DNA of 59,078 nucleotides from Verrucomicrobiota bacterium (GCA_963205275.1 CAUJIH010000064.1:1-59078), one strand, 5' to 3'. Positions 19,677 to 28,954 are shown, numbered from the stretch's first letter. Made by a program: numbers and translations. The notes: generated by a model not told the origin, from the sequence alone.

Positions 19677-19773
19677 AAAAGAGTCATTTAAATGATGACA
19701 TTTGTGTTCGCTCGCCCCAGAATCGCCTCATGGCGGTGTCTGTTTTTTCGGAATAAGTGTGCTACGATCAAAT

Positions 19774-20703
19774 ATGTGGAACGTGTTGATCGGGATCGTT
19801 TTGATCTGCTTTGGCTGGCTGACGGGTTTGTCGGCACGGGAGCCGAACAGGCCAGAATCTCAGCATTTAGCCAATGAAACGGTGGAGTATTTCCAAGGGA
19901 CGCTCCCACTCATTATCGCTGCTCCCCACGGAGGGCAGTTGCGCCCGGAATCGATCCCTGATCGAAAGGATGGAGTTCACGTCAGAGATCTCGGCTGTGA
20001 TTCTTTGGCAGTAGAGATCGGAGAGGCGATGGCGACTCGTTATGGAGCTTGGCCACACGTCGTAATCTGCCATCTGCATCGATCCAAAGTAGACTGCAAT
20101 CGAGAAGTGGAGGAAGCAACCGAAGGAAATGTGCAGGCCGTAGAAACTTGGAATGCTTTTCACGAGGCGATCGCCACCGCGCGAAAGGCCGAAGGGCGAG
20201 GCTTATTCATCGATTTGCACGGGCACAGCCATCCGATTGATCGAATCGAAATTGGCTATCTTCTTTCGAGGAGGCAGTTGCAGATGAGCGGGGCGTCGTT
20301 TGAGGGATTAGCTCCTCTGACGAGCCTCGCTTCGTTGGTGGGGAAAGAGGGACGGACGCTGGAGCAGTTAGTGCGGGGTCCTGAGAGTCTGGGAACATTG
20401 CTGGAAGCGAAGGGATACGCTGCCGCCCCATCAGCTACCGAACCTGAACCGGGGGAGAATCCATTTTTCTCCGGTGGCTATAACACTGAGATTTATTCAA
20501 AGGGCGGACCGGAGTTTTTTTCCCTGCAGATCGAGTGTTCGCGAGCGGGGGTTCGGGATACTAAAGAGAATCGTCAAAAGTTTGCCGCTGCCTTGGCTGA
20601 GGTTCTCGGAGACTGGTTCCAGAAAAACACTGGAATCGAGTTAATGGCTAGGACTGAGCGAGGAGAAGTGAGCGGCGATTTCAACTACCGCGTTCGACGC
20701 TGA
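19774..20703 (+). CDS. N-formylglutamate amidohydrolase-like exported protein
   Basis: The 309-residue product from the ATG at 19774 has a signal peptide (MWNVLIGIVLICFGWLTGLS) and then the N-formylglutamate amidohydrolase fold: LIIAAPHGGQLRPESIPDR, HLHRSKVDCNRE and the metal-site FIDLHGHSHPIDRIEIGYLL. An upstream in-frame TTG at 19702 would add residues ahead of the signal peptide and is less likely. Cytoplasmic HutG acts in histidine breakdown; this exported version has no hut neighbours, so another N-acyl amino acid or peptide-like substrate is likely. A 12-bp palindrome TCATTTAAATGA lies upstream around 19684. Confidence 0.8.
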   Translation: MWNVLIGIVLICFGWLTGLSAREPNRPESQHLANETVEYFQGTLPLIIAAPHGGQLRPESIPDRKDGVHVRDLGCDSLAVEIGEAMATRYGAWPHVVICHLHRSKVDCNREVEEATEGNVQAVETWNAFHEAIATARKAEGRGLFIDLHGHSHPIDRIEIGYLLSRRQLQMSGASFEGLAPLTSLASLVGKEGRTLEQLVRGPESLGTLLEAKGYAAAPSATEPEPGENPFFSGGYNTEIYSKGGPEFFSLQIECSRAGVRDTKENRQKFAAALAEVLGDWFQKNTGIELMARTERGEVSGDFNYRVRR

Positions 20704-20774
20704 TTCAAGAACTGGATCAGGGGATGGATTTGTCGATTGATCTTCGTAGCTCCTTGCCAGAGAGTGGTGTAGGG

Positions 20775-21027
20775 TTAGTTCTCAGCGCTAGAGAAGCCTT
20801 TATTCGCTCCGACGAGACTGGCGAGATCCTTGGAGTGGGCAGGATCGTCGAGGTATTTGTAATAGTGGACTCCGACGATGCTGGGAATCGCCGCTGATCC
20901 GAGGAGAAAATGCTCGTAGTATTTCGCTCGGTCTTCCTGAGTTCTTACCAACCAGCTCCTTCGGTATTGGCCAGTTCGGGTACATTGATCGCCTTGGAAT
21001 ACCATTCACTGATGAGAATGAGATCTA
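20775..21027 (-). pseudogene. Remnant of an agarase-like glycoside hydrolase C-terminus, frameshifted
   Basis: This fills the roughly 330-base gap between two genes. On the minus strand one frame reads LILISEWYSKAINVPELAN then TEGAGW and a TAA; another frame continues with LVRTQEDRAKYYEHFL, IVGVHYYKYLDD and ends at TAA (20775). Joined, they resemble the catalytic-domain end of beta-agarase-like glycoside hydrolases (E-W-Y-x-K, G-W-x-V-x-T-Q, V-G-x-H-x-x-K-Y-x-D). The break is around 20948-20955: restoring one copy of a 4-base TTGG tandem unit repairs the frame, so a slippage deletion is likely. Everything upstream of this segment is gone, replaced by the gamma-glutamyltransferase gene end 4-5 bases away. 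Confidence 0.7.
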
Positions 21028-21031
21028 GATT

Positions 21032-22864
21032 TCAGAATCCCAGTGCCAAGCCTTCACGACGAGGGTCGGCAGCACCCCGAAGCCAACCGTCGGGACTGAT
21101 TTCGATTGCCTGGACCGAACCTAAGTGTTGGCGCCGATTCACCTGAAAGCCGCGCTTTTCCAAGTCAGTGCGAAGGGCTTCATTACGATAGAACGGAGTT
21201 TCCAATTCCATCGCTCCATTTCTAGCGATCATCCTAGGTGCGTTGACAGCGACCTGAACGTCCATTTTGGCATCGATGAGATTGCTTAGTACATTCAGCG
21301 TCACTCCGATAATGGTGGCACCGCCGGGGGACCCCAGAACGAAGCGCGGCTTACCGTCCTGCAAAATGATGGTGGGGGACATGCTGGAGCGAGGTCTCTT
21401 GCCGCCCTGTGTTTTCGAGTCGTCTCCCAGCGCGGTGCGTCGAGTGCGAATTTCGCCGGTCGGGGCATTTGCGAAGAGATGCCCGTCGTCGGTGCGATTT
21501 GCTACATCGAAATCAGTGAGTTCATTGTTCAGCAGAAATCCTCGTCCCGGAACGACGATTCCGCAGCCGAAGTGCTGTTCGATCGTCGTCGTTACGGTGA
21601 TAGCGTTCCGATCATGATCTACGATGGAGAAGTGGGTCGTGCATTCAGACTCTTTGGCGAGGCGGGGAGAGAGCGGGAGTTCGCTCATACCCTCGGGTGA
21701 ACCAAAGTCCACCGGAGTCGTGAGCGCTTTCTTCGGGTCAATCTTTTCAGCTCGTTTGCGAGCGTATTCTTTGCTTAGCAGGCCTGATACAGGGACCTCG
21801 ACAAAGTCGGCATCCGCTAGAAAGCGATTGCGATCGGCGAAGGCAAGATTCTGGGCATCGGCGAAGAGGTGCAGTGAATCAGCGCTGCCGTGCGGTGCTT
21901 TGTCATAGACGGTCTGTTCGAGAATATTCAGTGCCTCCATCACGGTGACTCCACCACTGGAGGGCATGTTCATTCCGTAAATATCGAAGCCTCGATAGGT
22001 AGTATGTACGGGACTGCGCTCGACCGGGCGGTAGCGAGCTAGATCCTTCAGTGTGATCACTCCAGGACGCACTGTGTCCTTGCGGATCGCATCGACGATG
22101 TCTTGAGCAATCTTTCCTTTGTAGAACACGTCGATGCCTTCCTTTGCGATCAGTTCGAAGGTATCTGCCAGATCTGGGTTGACGAAGATCTCTCCAACTT
22201 TCAGCGGTGAGCCATCTGGGTGAAGAAAGATTTTCGCGGAGGCCGGAAATTTGCTCAGCCTCGATGCGGCTGATCGGATATTGGCAGCGAATGGCTCGGG
22301 GATCGCGAATCCCGCACGAGCGAGACGGATCGCCGGTTGCAGAGCTTGGGCCAGAGTGATCGTGCCTCGTGTTTTCAGGAGGTGGTCCATCGCCGCTAGT
22401 GTGCCGGGGACTCCCGCCGCCATTCCTCCTGTGGCCTGTTCCTTGAACGGGAGAGGCTTGCCGTCCTTTCCGAGAAAGGCCTCGGGCGAGAGCGCTGCCG
22501 GAGCTTCCTCCCGACCGTCGAGATTCACCACTTCGCCTGTTTTTGCATCGTAAAACACTAGAAAAGCGCCGCCGCCGATTCCGCTGGCGAAAGGTTCCGA
22601 GACCGTGAGGACAAACTGCGCAACCGCAGCTGCATCGAAGGCGTTCCCTCCTGTCCGGAGAATATCGAGAGCTGCCATCGTCGCGGGATGCGAGGAGGTG
22701 GAGACGATTCCGTTCTGTGCGACAAACGAAGCTTGTGCTCCGGGACCAAAGTAGTTTCCGACTTCGTGTTCTACATCTGGATCAGAAGGATCCGCGAGGG
22801 ATAGTAGCGGGATGAGAGCGAAAGGCAGAGAAGTGTAGAAGAAGGAACGTATCGGGGGGCGCAT
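21032..22864 (-). CDS. ggt: Gamma-glutamyltranspeptidase (glutathione hydrolase)
   Basis: From the ATG at 22864 the protein has 610 residues with a signal peptide (MRPPIRSFFYTSLPFALIPL). It has the complete Ntn-hydrolase architecture: an N-terminal large subunit with ASGIGGGAFLVFYDA, the autoprocessing nucleophile threonine in ECTTHFSIVD, the GSPGG oxyanion loop (FVLGSPGGATIIG) and NNELTDF. It cleaves gamma-glutamyl bonds of glutathione and related compounds in the periplasm. The frame remains open 117 bases upstream, but that longer start would overlap the esterase gene and put charged residues ahead of the signal peptide, so it was rejected. It is the last intact gene of the thiD-bioF-esterase minus-strand series. 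Confidence 0.94.
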   Translation of the reverse strand: MRPPIRSFFYTSLPFALIPLLSLADPSDPDVEHEVGNYFGPGAQASFVAQNGIVSTSSHPATMAALDILRTGGNAFDAAAVAQFVLTVSEPFASGIGGGAFLVFYDAKTGEVVNLDGREEAPAALSPEAFLGKDGKPLPFKEQATGGMAAGVPGTLAAMDHLLKTRGTITLAQALQPAIRLARAGFAIPEPFAANIRSAASRLSKFPASAKIFLHPDGSPLKVGEIFVNPDLADTFELIAKEGIDVFYKGKIAQDIVDAIRKDTVRPGVITLKDLARYRPVERSPVHTTYRGFDIYGMNMPSSGGVTVMEALNILEQTVYDKAPHGSADSLHLFADAQNLAFADRNRFLADADFVEVPVSGLLSKEYARKRAEKIDPKKALTTPVDFGSPEGMSELPLSPRLAKESECTTHFSIVDHDRNAITVTTTIEQHFGCGIVVPGRGFLLNNELTDFDVANRTDDGHLFANAPTGEIRTRRTALGDDSKTQGGKRPRSSMSPTIILQDGKPRFVLGSPGGATIIGVTLNVLSNLIDAKMDVQVAVNAPRMIARNGAMELETPFYRNEALRTDLEKRGFQVNRRQHLGSVQAIEISPDGWLRGAADPRREGLALGF

Positions 22865-22947
22865 GGAGACGCTTATAGCACCAAACGGTTTTCGATGCCA
22901 GTATTTGGAGAAGCGAAATCGTGGGGATTCCCTGATCGCAGTGGACT

Positions 22948-23823
22948 TTATTTCCCCATCCATCCTTCCGCCTTCATCCACTTCTCAGCGAGGCTTGGCC
23001 ATTGAGCGATTTCTTCCTCTGTATTTCGCATACCGAATCCGTGACCGCCTTTGGCGAAGATGTGCAGCTCACAGGGGCGGTTATTGCGATGCATTTCGAT
23101 ATAGAATCGCGCTGTGCCTTCGGTGAAGTTCTTGTCGTTGTCTGCGATAGTCAGAAAGATGGGTGGAGTTTTTTCGGTTACATGGAGTTCTGAGGCCAAC
23201 AGATCCGGATCAGAACCATTGAGCAGATACGCGGGATAGAGAAGAAGGCCGAAGTTCGGAACTGGACTCGCTTGATCGATTTTCGGATCGGCGGGATAGC
23301 TGCGCTGTCCGTCGCCTGCGAGCATCACGGCTGCGAGATGCCCGCCAGCGGAGAAACCGAGAATGCCGATACGTTGGGGATCGATGCTCCAGTCTTTCGC
23401 ATGAGAGCGCATCAGGCCCATCGCTCGCTGGGCGTCCTGCAGGGGAGCCGCGTGTATCGCCAGATTTTCACGACGTGGAACGCGATATTTCAGTAGACCT
23501 GCGGTTATACCGATGGAATTGAGCCACTGACAGACTTCCGTTCCTTCGTGTGACATAGCGAGAATATTGTATCCTCCGCCCGGACAGACGAGAACGGCCG
23601 CTCCGTTCGGTTTTTCCGCCGGATACAGGGTGAGGGTGGGGGAACTGACGTTGGAGAGAATCTCGATTTGATAAGGGCCTTTTCGTTCGATGGACTCAGC
23701 AGGCAGAGTTGATTTGGCTTCACCAGGGACTCCATTAGGCCAGAGAGGGAGAGGGGCAAGCGGCGCTGCGACGACGGGGAATGTCAGGGAGAGAAGAGAG
23801 ATTAAAGTGAGGGCGATTTTCAT
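22948..23823 (-). CDS. Exported alpha/beta-hydrolase esterase (BD-FAE/acetyl esterase type)
   Basis: The 291-residue protein has a signal peptide (1-20, ending AAPLAP) and an alpha/beta-hydrolase core with the oxyanion strand AAVLVCPGGGYNIL, nucleophile motif GFSAGGHLAA, a plausible acid in TIADNDKNF and catalytic histidine in KGGHGFGM. It resembles the xylan/pectin acetyl-esterase-like proteins abundant in polysaccharide-degrading Verrucomicrobiota. Its start is 9 bases after bioF, so it probably shares that transcript although the roles differ. Deacetylation of plant or algal polysaccharides is an inference, mildly supported by the agarase-like remnant nearby. Confidence 0.88.
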   Translation of the reverse strand: MKIALTLISLLSLTFPVVAAPLAPLPLWPNGVPGEAKSTLPAESIERKGPYQIEILSNVSSPTLTLYPAEKPNGAAVLVCPGGGYNILAMSHEGTEVCQWLNSIGITAGLLKYRVPRRENLAIHAAPLQDAQRAMGLMRSHAKDWSIDPQRIGILGFSAGGHLAAVMLAGDGQRSYPADPKIDQASPVPNFGLLLYPAYLLNGSDPDLLASELHVTEKTPPIFLTIADNDKNFTEGTARFYIEMHRNNRPCELHIFAKGGHGFGMRNTEEEIAQWPSLAEKWMKAEGWMGK

Positions 23824-23832
23824 AGATGTGGA

Positions 23833-25017
23833 TCAAGATAGTGAGATGGAAGCAGGGGCGGAAGCAAAATCAGTGATGATCTGAGAGAGAGCCGTTTTTA
23901 GAGCGGCGACATCCGTATCCTGGTGAGCGGCGGAAAGGGTGATTCTCAGCCGAGCTGAACCTCGGGGCACCGTAGGATAGCGGATCGCTGGAACTAGGAA
24001 TCCGGCTTTCAGGAGTGCGTCGGAGGCCTGGAGCGCCGTCTCATTTTCACCGAGAAGGACAGGAATGATCGCGCTGGGTGTGCCTGGGATGATCGTATCC
24101 CGATGCCGAGCGAGTGAGTGTCGAAGCGCATCACCGCGCGTGCCGGTGAGGATGTCGAGAGCGTCGCGGATGGTGGCAGCGAGTGCCGGACCGGGGGCTG
24201 TGGTATAAATGAAGCTGCGAGCGCGATTGATCAACAAGTCGATGAGCGGTCGCGATCCTGCGATGTAGCCTCCGGATAGTCCGAGCGCTTTACTGAAAGT
24301 CCCCATTTGAATATCGATACGATTTTCCAATCCCAGAGCAGCAGCGAGACCTCTTCCCGAGGGGCCGAGAACTCCGAAGGCATGAGCCTCGTCGACTAGG
24401 AGCATAGCGTCGTATGATTCCTTGAGAGCGCAGATTTCAGCGAGAGGTGCCGTATCACCGTCCATGCTGAAGACCGATTCCGTCACGACCAGAACGCGAC
24501 TGTCGACTCCCCGTTTTCTCGCTACCCAGTCCAGATGTTGTTCCAGGCGATCAAGATCGTTATGAGGAAAGATCCGCAGCGTCGCTCCGCTGAGGCGAGC
24601 ACCATCGATCAGTGAGGCGTGGCAGAGCTTGTCGAGGATGAGGATGTCATCCTTTTTACATAAAGCGGGGATCGTTCCAGTTGCGGCGGCGAATCCGGAG
24701 GTGAAGGTGAGAGCAGCCTGCGTGTGCTTCAGAGCGGCCATCGCATCTTCCAGCTCCAGATGGGCGCTCATCGTGCCACAGACCAAGCGAGAGGCTCCCG
24801 AACCCGTTCCGTAGCGGGCTGTGTACTCTTGAAAAATGGCGATCAGTTCAGGATCGTGTGCGAGGCCGAGATAGTCATTCGAGGAAAAATTCAGAACAGC
24901 GGACTGCCCGTCGAGTTTTACCGAGCGTCCCTGGGGCGAATCAAGGCGGCGCAGTCGTCGCAGGAGCCCAGAAGAAGCCAGTGCATCGAGTTCCTGCTCT
25001 GCCTCGCGCTGGCTCAT
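23833..25017 (-). CDS. bioF: 8-amino-7-oxononanoate synthase
   Basis: The 394-residue protein belongs to the alpha-oxoamine synthases. Key segments are LNFSSNDYLGLAHDPEL, the substrate-loop GTGSGASRLVCG, VDEAHAFGVLG for PLP binding and the Schiff-base lysine in GTFSKALGLSGG. AONS condenses pimeloyl-ACP/CoA with alanine in biotin synthesis; the GTGSGASRLV motif and length favour BioF over 2-amino-3-oxobutyrate CoA ligase, but that alternative is not fully excluded. No other bio genes are in the window. Its ATG overlaps the TGA of the upstream S41-like gene by four bases, pointing to translational coupling. Confidence 0.87.
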   Translation of the reverse strand: MSQREAEQELDALASSGLLRRLRRLDSPQGRSVKLDGQSAVLNFSSNDYLGLAHDPELIAIFQEYTARYGTGSGASRLVCGTMSAHLELEDAMAALKHTQAALTFTSGFAAATGTIPALCKKDDILILDKLCHASLIDGARLSGATLRIFPHNDLDRLEQHLDWVARKRGVDSRVLVVTESVFSMDGDTAPLAEICALKESYDAMLLVDEAHAFGVLGPSGRGLAAALGLENRIDIQMGTFSKALGLSGGYIAGSRPLIDLLINRARSFIYTTAPGPALAATIRDALDILTGTRGDALRHSLARHRDTIIPGTPSAIIPVLLGENETALQASDALLKAGFLVPAIRYPTVPRGSARLRITLSAAHQDTDVAALKTALSQIITDFASAPASISLS

Positions 25018-26228
25018 TTGAGTGGCTTCGGTGAGAGGGAAAGAAATTTAGCCATCCTCAGCAGGTCAACGGTTTGTTGCAGAGCACGATCTTCCTGAGG
25101 AGGTAGGTCCCAAGGGGTAGTTTTCCCTTGGCTGATGAGCAGATGGTAGTCGATCTCGGGATCGGTTCGAGTGACTAGTGCTGCTTCGTTCATACGAGGG
25201 CGAGGCTTGCGGAAGAGCTGATTGTGGAGAGAGCTTCCGTGGTCGAGTGAGCGGAAGATTTCATATTTCGTTTTCGGCACAGTGGAGGTGATCAGATCAG
25301 GGGTAATCCCTCGATGAAAGAACGAGCTATTGTCCTCCAGCACGACTTCAGCCGTGGCAAAACGCAGGATGCGACTTTCGCCCAGAGGGACATCGCGGTA
25401 TTCCACCGCCAGCCCCGGGGTCTGTTCCCCTACAATCAAACAACCTGTGGTGCGCTTGAGCACGGCGGCGATGATTTCGCCTACATTACCCGTATCCTGA
25501 TCGACCAGCAGAACAGGTTGAAGGCGGCAGCCAGAGCTCACAGGCGAAGAGATGAAGAGGGTGGATCGCTCGCTTCCAGGACGACGGATCTTGAAAAGTA
25601 GCTCGTTCGGCGGACGGAAGCGACTAAGCAGAGCAGAGGCAATCTCAAAGTCAGCTTGGGGCTGAGGTGAGCGCAGATCTAGAATGAGATGCGTGGTGGA
25701 TGCCTCAGCCTGAAACTCGGATAGGGCGGAATCGAACTTTCCGACTTCCTCTTCGGTATAGCGTCCAAAGCGGACGTAAACGAGTGATGAATCGATCCGT
25801 GCGCGATAAAAAGCGAAAGGAGAGTCGCGGTCCGTTTTGCTCTCGGTCGCAAGAAGGAAGGCACCGAAATCAAGACGCTCCAATAGTCCCTGAAGAGCAG
25901 CGCGATTCACTTCCAGCGGATTGAGTTGTTCTGCCTGGATCGAGTCGGATGAGAGCAGGCGGAAGGCTTCCTGCAAAGCAGCCTGATCGAGACCATTTAC
26001 CAGAGTGCGGAGACGGGTGGCTGGTGTTACTCGCGGTGGGGCCGAAGGGAGTGGCGGCGGAGCGGGAGCGGCTGCTGGCATTGATGCATCATTCCCGCTG
26101 AGCGGATGTGATATGAGTCCGAATCCAAGGAAGAGAATTCCCTTCAGCAGTGTAATCCTGCCGAGTCCGGAAACAGGGCACGGATGCGCTACGGCCCTCA
26201 CTTTTCTTGTTTCTTCTTCGTATGACAT
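25014..26228 (-). CDS. S41-peptidase-like exported protein, probably catalytically inactive
   Basis: From the ATG at 26228 the product is 404 residues: a signal-like hydrophobic stretch (LLKGILFLGFGLIS), a proline/alanine-rich linker (PAAAPAPPPLPSAPP), and a core that follows the C-terminal processing protease fold (LVYVRFGRYTEEEVGKFDSA, THLILDLRSP, LLVDQDTGNVGEIIAAVLK, IVGEQTPG). In active S41 enzymes the VDQDT position normally reads with a serine nucleophile in a G-S-A-S-x-x-E-I context; here the region is GNVGEII, so the serine is missing. No PDZ domain is seen. It overlaps bioF by 4 bases and follows thiD by 11. Longer starts would run into thiD. Probable pseudo-protease or peptide-binding protein. 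Confidence 0.7.
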   Translation of the reverse strand: MSYEEETRKVRAVAHPCPVSGLGRITLLKGILFLGFGLISHPLSGNDASMPAAAPAPPPLPSAPPRVTPATRLRTLVNGLDQAALQEAFRLLSSDSIQAEQLNPLEVNRAALQGLLERLDFGAFLLATESKTDRDSPFAFYRARIDSSLVYVRFGRYTEEEVGKFDSALSEFQAEASTTHLILDLRSPQPQADFEIASALLSRFRPPNELLFKIRRPGSERSTLFISSPVSSGCRLQPVLLVDQDTGNVGEIIAAVLKRTTGCLIVGEQTPGLAVEYRDVPLGESRILRFATAEVVLEDNSSFFHRGITPDLITSTVPKTKYEIFRSLDHGSSLHNQLFRKPRPRMNEAALVTRTDPEIDYHLLISQGKTTPWDLPPQEDRALQQTVDLLRMAKFLSLSPKPLK

Positions 26229-26239
26229 GGATAGGGATT

Positions 26240-27064
26240 TCACGGGAATTCTAACGCAGCGGGAAAATGGTTCAACGCATCGTTGCATCCGTTTTGATTC
26301 TTCCAACGGTGATAGCTCTGAAGACTCGCATTCATGTAGGAGATCGCATTTTTTATCGATTCATGAAGATTTTCTCTTCTCGCAAGTCGTGCTGTGATCG
26401 CTGCGGATAGAGTGCATCCGGTGCCGTGAACGTCGGGAACATTCAGTCGAGGGCGTGTCGAGGAGAAAGATTGTCCGTCTATCCATGCGTAGTCCGCGAT
26501 CTGATCAGGGGCAGCATTCAGGAGAAAGTGTCCACCTTTCAGGAGAACGTTACAGCCATAGAGATCATGGATTTGCTGTGCCGCATGAAAAAAATCTTTG
26601 TCTGTCCGAATTGACTTTTTCAGAAGAATTTCTGCCTCTGAGAGATTCGGCGTGATCAAGCGGGCTAGAGGGAGCAGTTCTGCCTTCATCAGATTCAGTC
26701 CATCTTCATCCAGTAGAGGTGTTCCAGTGCTAGCACAGATCACGGGATCGACAACCAAGGGGAGTTCTGAATGTTCTCGAATGAAATCGACGACCACGCG
26801 AACGATTTCAGCATTCCCAAGCATTCCGGTTTTCACGGATGACAAGGGGAAAGAGGATGCAACCCTGTTTAATTGAGAATGTAACAGGGTGGAGTCGATG
26901 ATGTGAATAGCATCGACCCGACCGGGGGCTTCGGCGACGATCGCGCTGACTGCACAGACTCCGTACACTCCATTGGCTGCGAAGGTTTTCAGATCTGCCT
27001 GCAAGCCTGCTCCGCAGGAACAGTCTGATCCAGCGATGGTCAGGGCGACGGGGAGAGAGGACAT
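26240..27064 (-). CDS. thiD: Hydroxymethylpyrimidine/phosphomethylpyrimidine kinase
   Basis: A 274-residue ribokinase-fold enzyme that phosphorylates HMP and HMP-P in thiamine synthesis. Visible motifs: VALTIAGSDCSCGAGLQADL at the N-terminus, SSVKTGMLG, LVVDPVICASTG, TPNLSEAEILL and the anion-hole/catalytic VHGTGCTLSAAITA. Family members usually have SGGGAGIQADLK; here S-C-GAGLQADLK is a mild variation. The start at 27064 is chosen because MSSLPVALTIAGSD matches the family N-terminus; the open frame upstream is rejected. First gene of the minus-strand cluster and divergent from avtA across 78 bases. thiG lies about 2.2 kb away on the opposite strand. Confidence 0.93.
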   Translation of the reverse strand: MSSLPVALTIAGSDCSCGAGLQADLKTFAANGVYGVCAVSAIVAEAPGRVDAIHIIDSTLLHSQLNRVASSFPLSSVKTGMLGNAEIVRVVVDFIREHSELPLVVDPVICASTGTPLLDEDGLNLMKAELLPLARLITPNLSEAEILLKKSIRTDKDFFHAAQQIHDLYGCNVLLKGGHFLLNAAPDQIADYAWIDGQSFSSTRPRLNVPDVHGTGCTLSAAITARLARRENLHESIKNAISYMNASLQSYHRWKNQNGCNDALNHFPAALEFP

Positions 27065-27142
27065 GAGGAACGAATGAACAGAAAGCACGCAACCTTCACT
27101 TCCGAGCTTGCCAGTGCTTTCGGATTCGTGCAAGTAGCAAGC

Positions 27143-28441
27143 ATGAGTTCCCCATCATGGCCGAAATCTGTATTTGCATGTAATCTCGCTGCCGAATCGG
27201 GCATTGTCGAGTTGATGGACGATCTCGGTCAGGCGCTCGCAGCGGGAGATGGGCGTGTAAGAATGATGGGAGGTGGGAATCCAGCGCACATCCCGGAGAT
27301 GGAGACAATCTGGCGCGAGAGAATGCGAGAGCTTTTGGAGGATGGATCGGGAGAGTTTGATCGTGTTCTCGGTGACTATGATCCACCAGTGGGGAATCCT
27401 GCATTCTGCGAGGCCGTGGCACAGTTTCTCAATCATGAATATGGATGGACTCTCACGCGAGAGAACGTCGCTGTGACGAATGGTGGGCAGACGGCGTTCT
27501 TTTTCCTGCTCAATCGATTCGCCGGACTCATGCCCGATGGAAGGCTGAAGCGCATCTTCCTGCCTCTGGTGCCGGAGTACATCGGCTATGGAGATCAGGG
27601 TGTGTCGACGGGGGCGCTGTTTGACGCACGTCGCCCTCTGATTGAGGAGATTGGTGAGCGTAGCTTCAAGTATCACATCGATTTCGATCACCTCTATCCC
27701 GACGAGACTCATGGAGCGATTACCGTATCGCGTCCCACCAATCCCAGCAGCAACGTGTTGAGCGATGAAGAAATGAATCGACTGCACCAAGTCGCTCGGG
27801 CGCATGGATTGCCCCTAATCGTTGACAATGCCTACGGCTTGCCATTTCCCGGAGTCATTTTTACCGGTGTAACACCGCGATGGGATGAGGATATGATCCT
27901 GACGATGAGCCTGAGCAAGCTGGGCCTGCCTGGTGCCCGAACAGGGATCGTAATCGCTCGCCCGGATATCGTCTCAGAGATCCGTGCCATGACTTCGAAT
28001 GTTGGATTGGCGAATAACAATTTCGGGCAGGCGCTGGTGCGTCCACTCCTGCTTTCAGGTCGCATTCGACAACTCGTCGATCAGGTGATCCGTCCTTATT
28101 ATCATCGCCGCGCCGAGCGTGCTCTGGCCTTGGGGCATGAACTGCTACCGAACGATATTCCTTGGCGAATTCACAAGAATGAGGGGGCTTTCTTTTTGTG
28201 GCTTTGGTTTCCCGGATTGCCGGTGAATTCGCGCACTCTGTATCAGCGACTGAAAGCGGCGGGGCTGGTGATCGTGCCAGGACGCCCGTTTTTCTTCGGT
28301 CTCGATACCGCTGACTGGCCTCACGCAGAAGAGTGCATCCGTGTTAGTTATACCCAATCCGAAGAGGTCATCGCCGCTGGATTCCGTATCCTAGGAGAGG
28401 TGCTGCGAGAACTGTATCGGGATAGAGCCTCTCAAAAATAA
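27143..28441 (+). CDS. avtA: Valine-pyruvate aminotransferase
   Basis: The 432-residue protein matches AvtA of the fold-type I aminotransferases: GGGNPAHIPEMETIWRE, the GDYDPPVGNPAFCEAVA segment, NPSSNVLSDEEM, the VDNAYGLPFP aspartate and the PLP lysine in SLSKLGLPGARTGIV. It interconverts pyruvate/valine with alanine/2-ketoisovalerate. An in-frame ATG at 27074 would add 23 residues that the family lacks; the ATG at 27143 is preferred. Monocistronic by appearance, followed by mscL after 65 bases. Confidence 0.92.
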   Translation: MSSPSWPKSVFACNLAAESGIVELMDDLGQALAAGDGRVRMMGGGNPAHIPEMETIWRERMRELLEDGSGEFDRVLGDYDPPVGNPAFCEAVAQFLNHEYGWTLTRENVAVTNGGQTAFFFLLNRFAGLMPDGRLKRIFLPLVPEYIGYGDQGVSTGALFDARRPLIEEIGERSFKYHIDFDHLYPDETHGAITVSRPTNPSSNVLSDEEMNRLHQVARAHGLPLIVDNAYGLPFPGVIFTGVTPRWDEDMILTMSLSKLGLPGARTGIVIARPDIVSEIRAMTSNVGLANNNFGQALVRPLLLSGRIRQLVDQVIRPYYHRRAERALALGHELLPNDIPWRIHKNEGAFFLWLWFPGLPVNSRTLYQRLKAAGLVIVPGRPFFFGLDTADWPHAEECIRVSYTQSEEVIAAGFRILGEVLRELYRDRASQK

Positions 28442-28506
28442 AAATTGAGTATTAAGGTTGAAAGAATCTTTACATTGGGAACTTCTCTTTGCAAAATTGA
28501 GTTCTC

Positions 28507-28950
28507 ATGATCAAAAAAACATTCGCAGAGTTTAAAGAGTTCGCATTCAAAGGGAATTTAGTCGATATGGCGGTCGGTATCGTCATCGGGGGAGCCTTCG
28601 GAACTGTGGTGACGAGTCTGGTGAACGACCTCATCATGCCCATCGTCGGACGAATTACCGGAGGTGTGAATTTTAGCAATTATTATCTCGTGCTGAAAGG
28701 TGAAGTGCCTGCGGGAACAGCGCTTGCCAATGCGCAGAAGATCGATGGAGTCAATCTGCTGACCTACGGAAATTTTATCACGGCCTTTATCAGCTTCCTG
28801 ATTTTAGCTTTCGTCTTGTTCATGGTAATCAACAAGTTCATGACTGCACTGAAGAAATCCGGACCGGCTGCTGCGGAGGAAGCGCCCGCCCCCAGTGCGG
28901 AAGTCACGCTACTTTCGGAAATTCGGGATCTTCTCAAAGCTCAGAAATAA
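28507..28950 (+). CDS. mscL: Large-conductance mechanosensitive channel
   Basis: The 147-residue product has the MscL N-terminus (FAEFKEFAFKGNLVDMAVGI), first membrane helix with the gating GIVIGGAFGTVVTSLVNDLI, a periplasmic loop, second helix (TAFISFLILAFVLFMVINKF) and the C-terminal cytoplasmic bundle (EVTLLSEIRDLL). It protects against hypo-osmotic shock in the inner membrane. The periplasmic loop carries a slightly longer insertion than in E. coli. The preceding 65 bases are AT-rich and contain the likely promoter. Confidence 0.97.
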   Translation: MIKKTFAEFKEFAFKGNLVDMAVGIVIGGAFGTVVTSLVNDLIMPIVGRITGGVNFSNYYLVLKGEVPAGTALANAQKIDGVNLLTYGNFITAFISFLILAFVLFMVINKFMTALKKSGPAAAEEAPAPSAEVTLLSEIRDLLKAQK

Positions 28951-28954
28951 TCGC

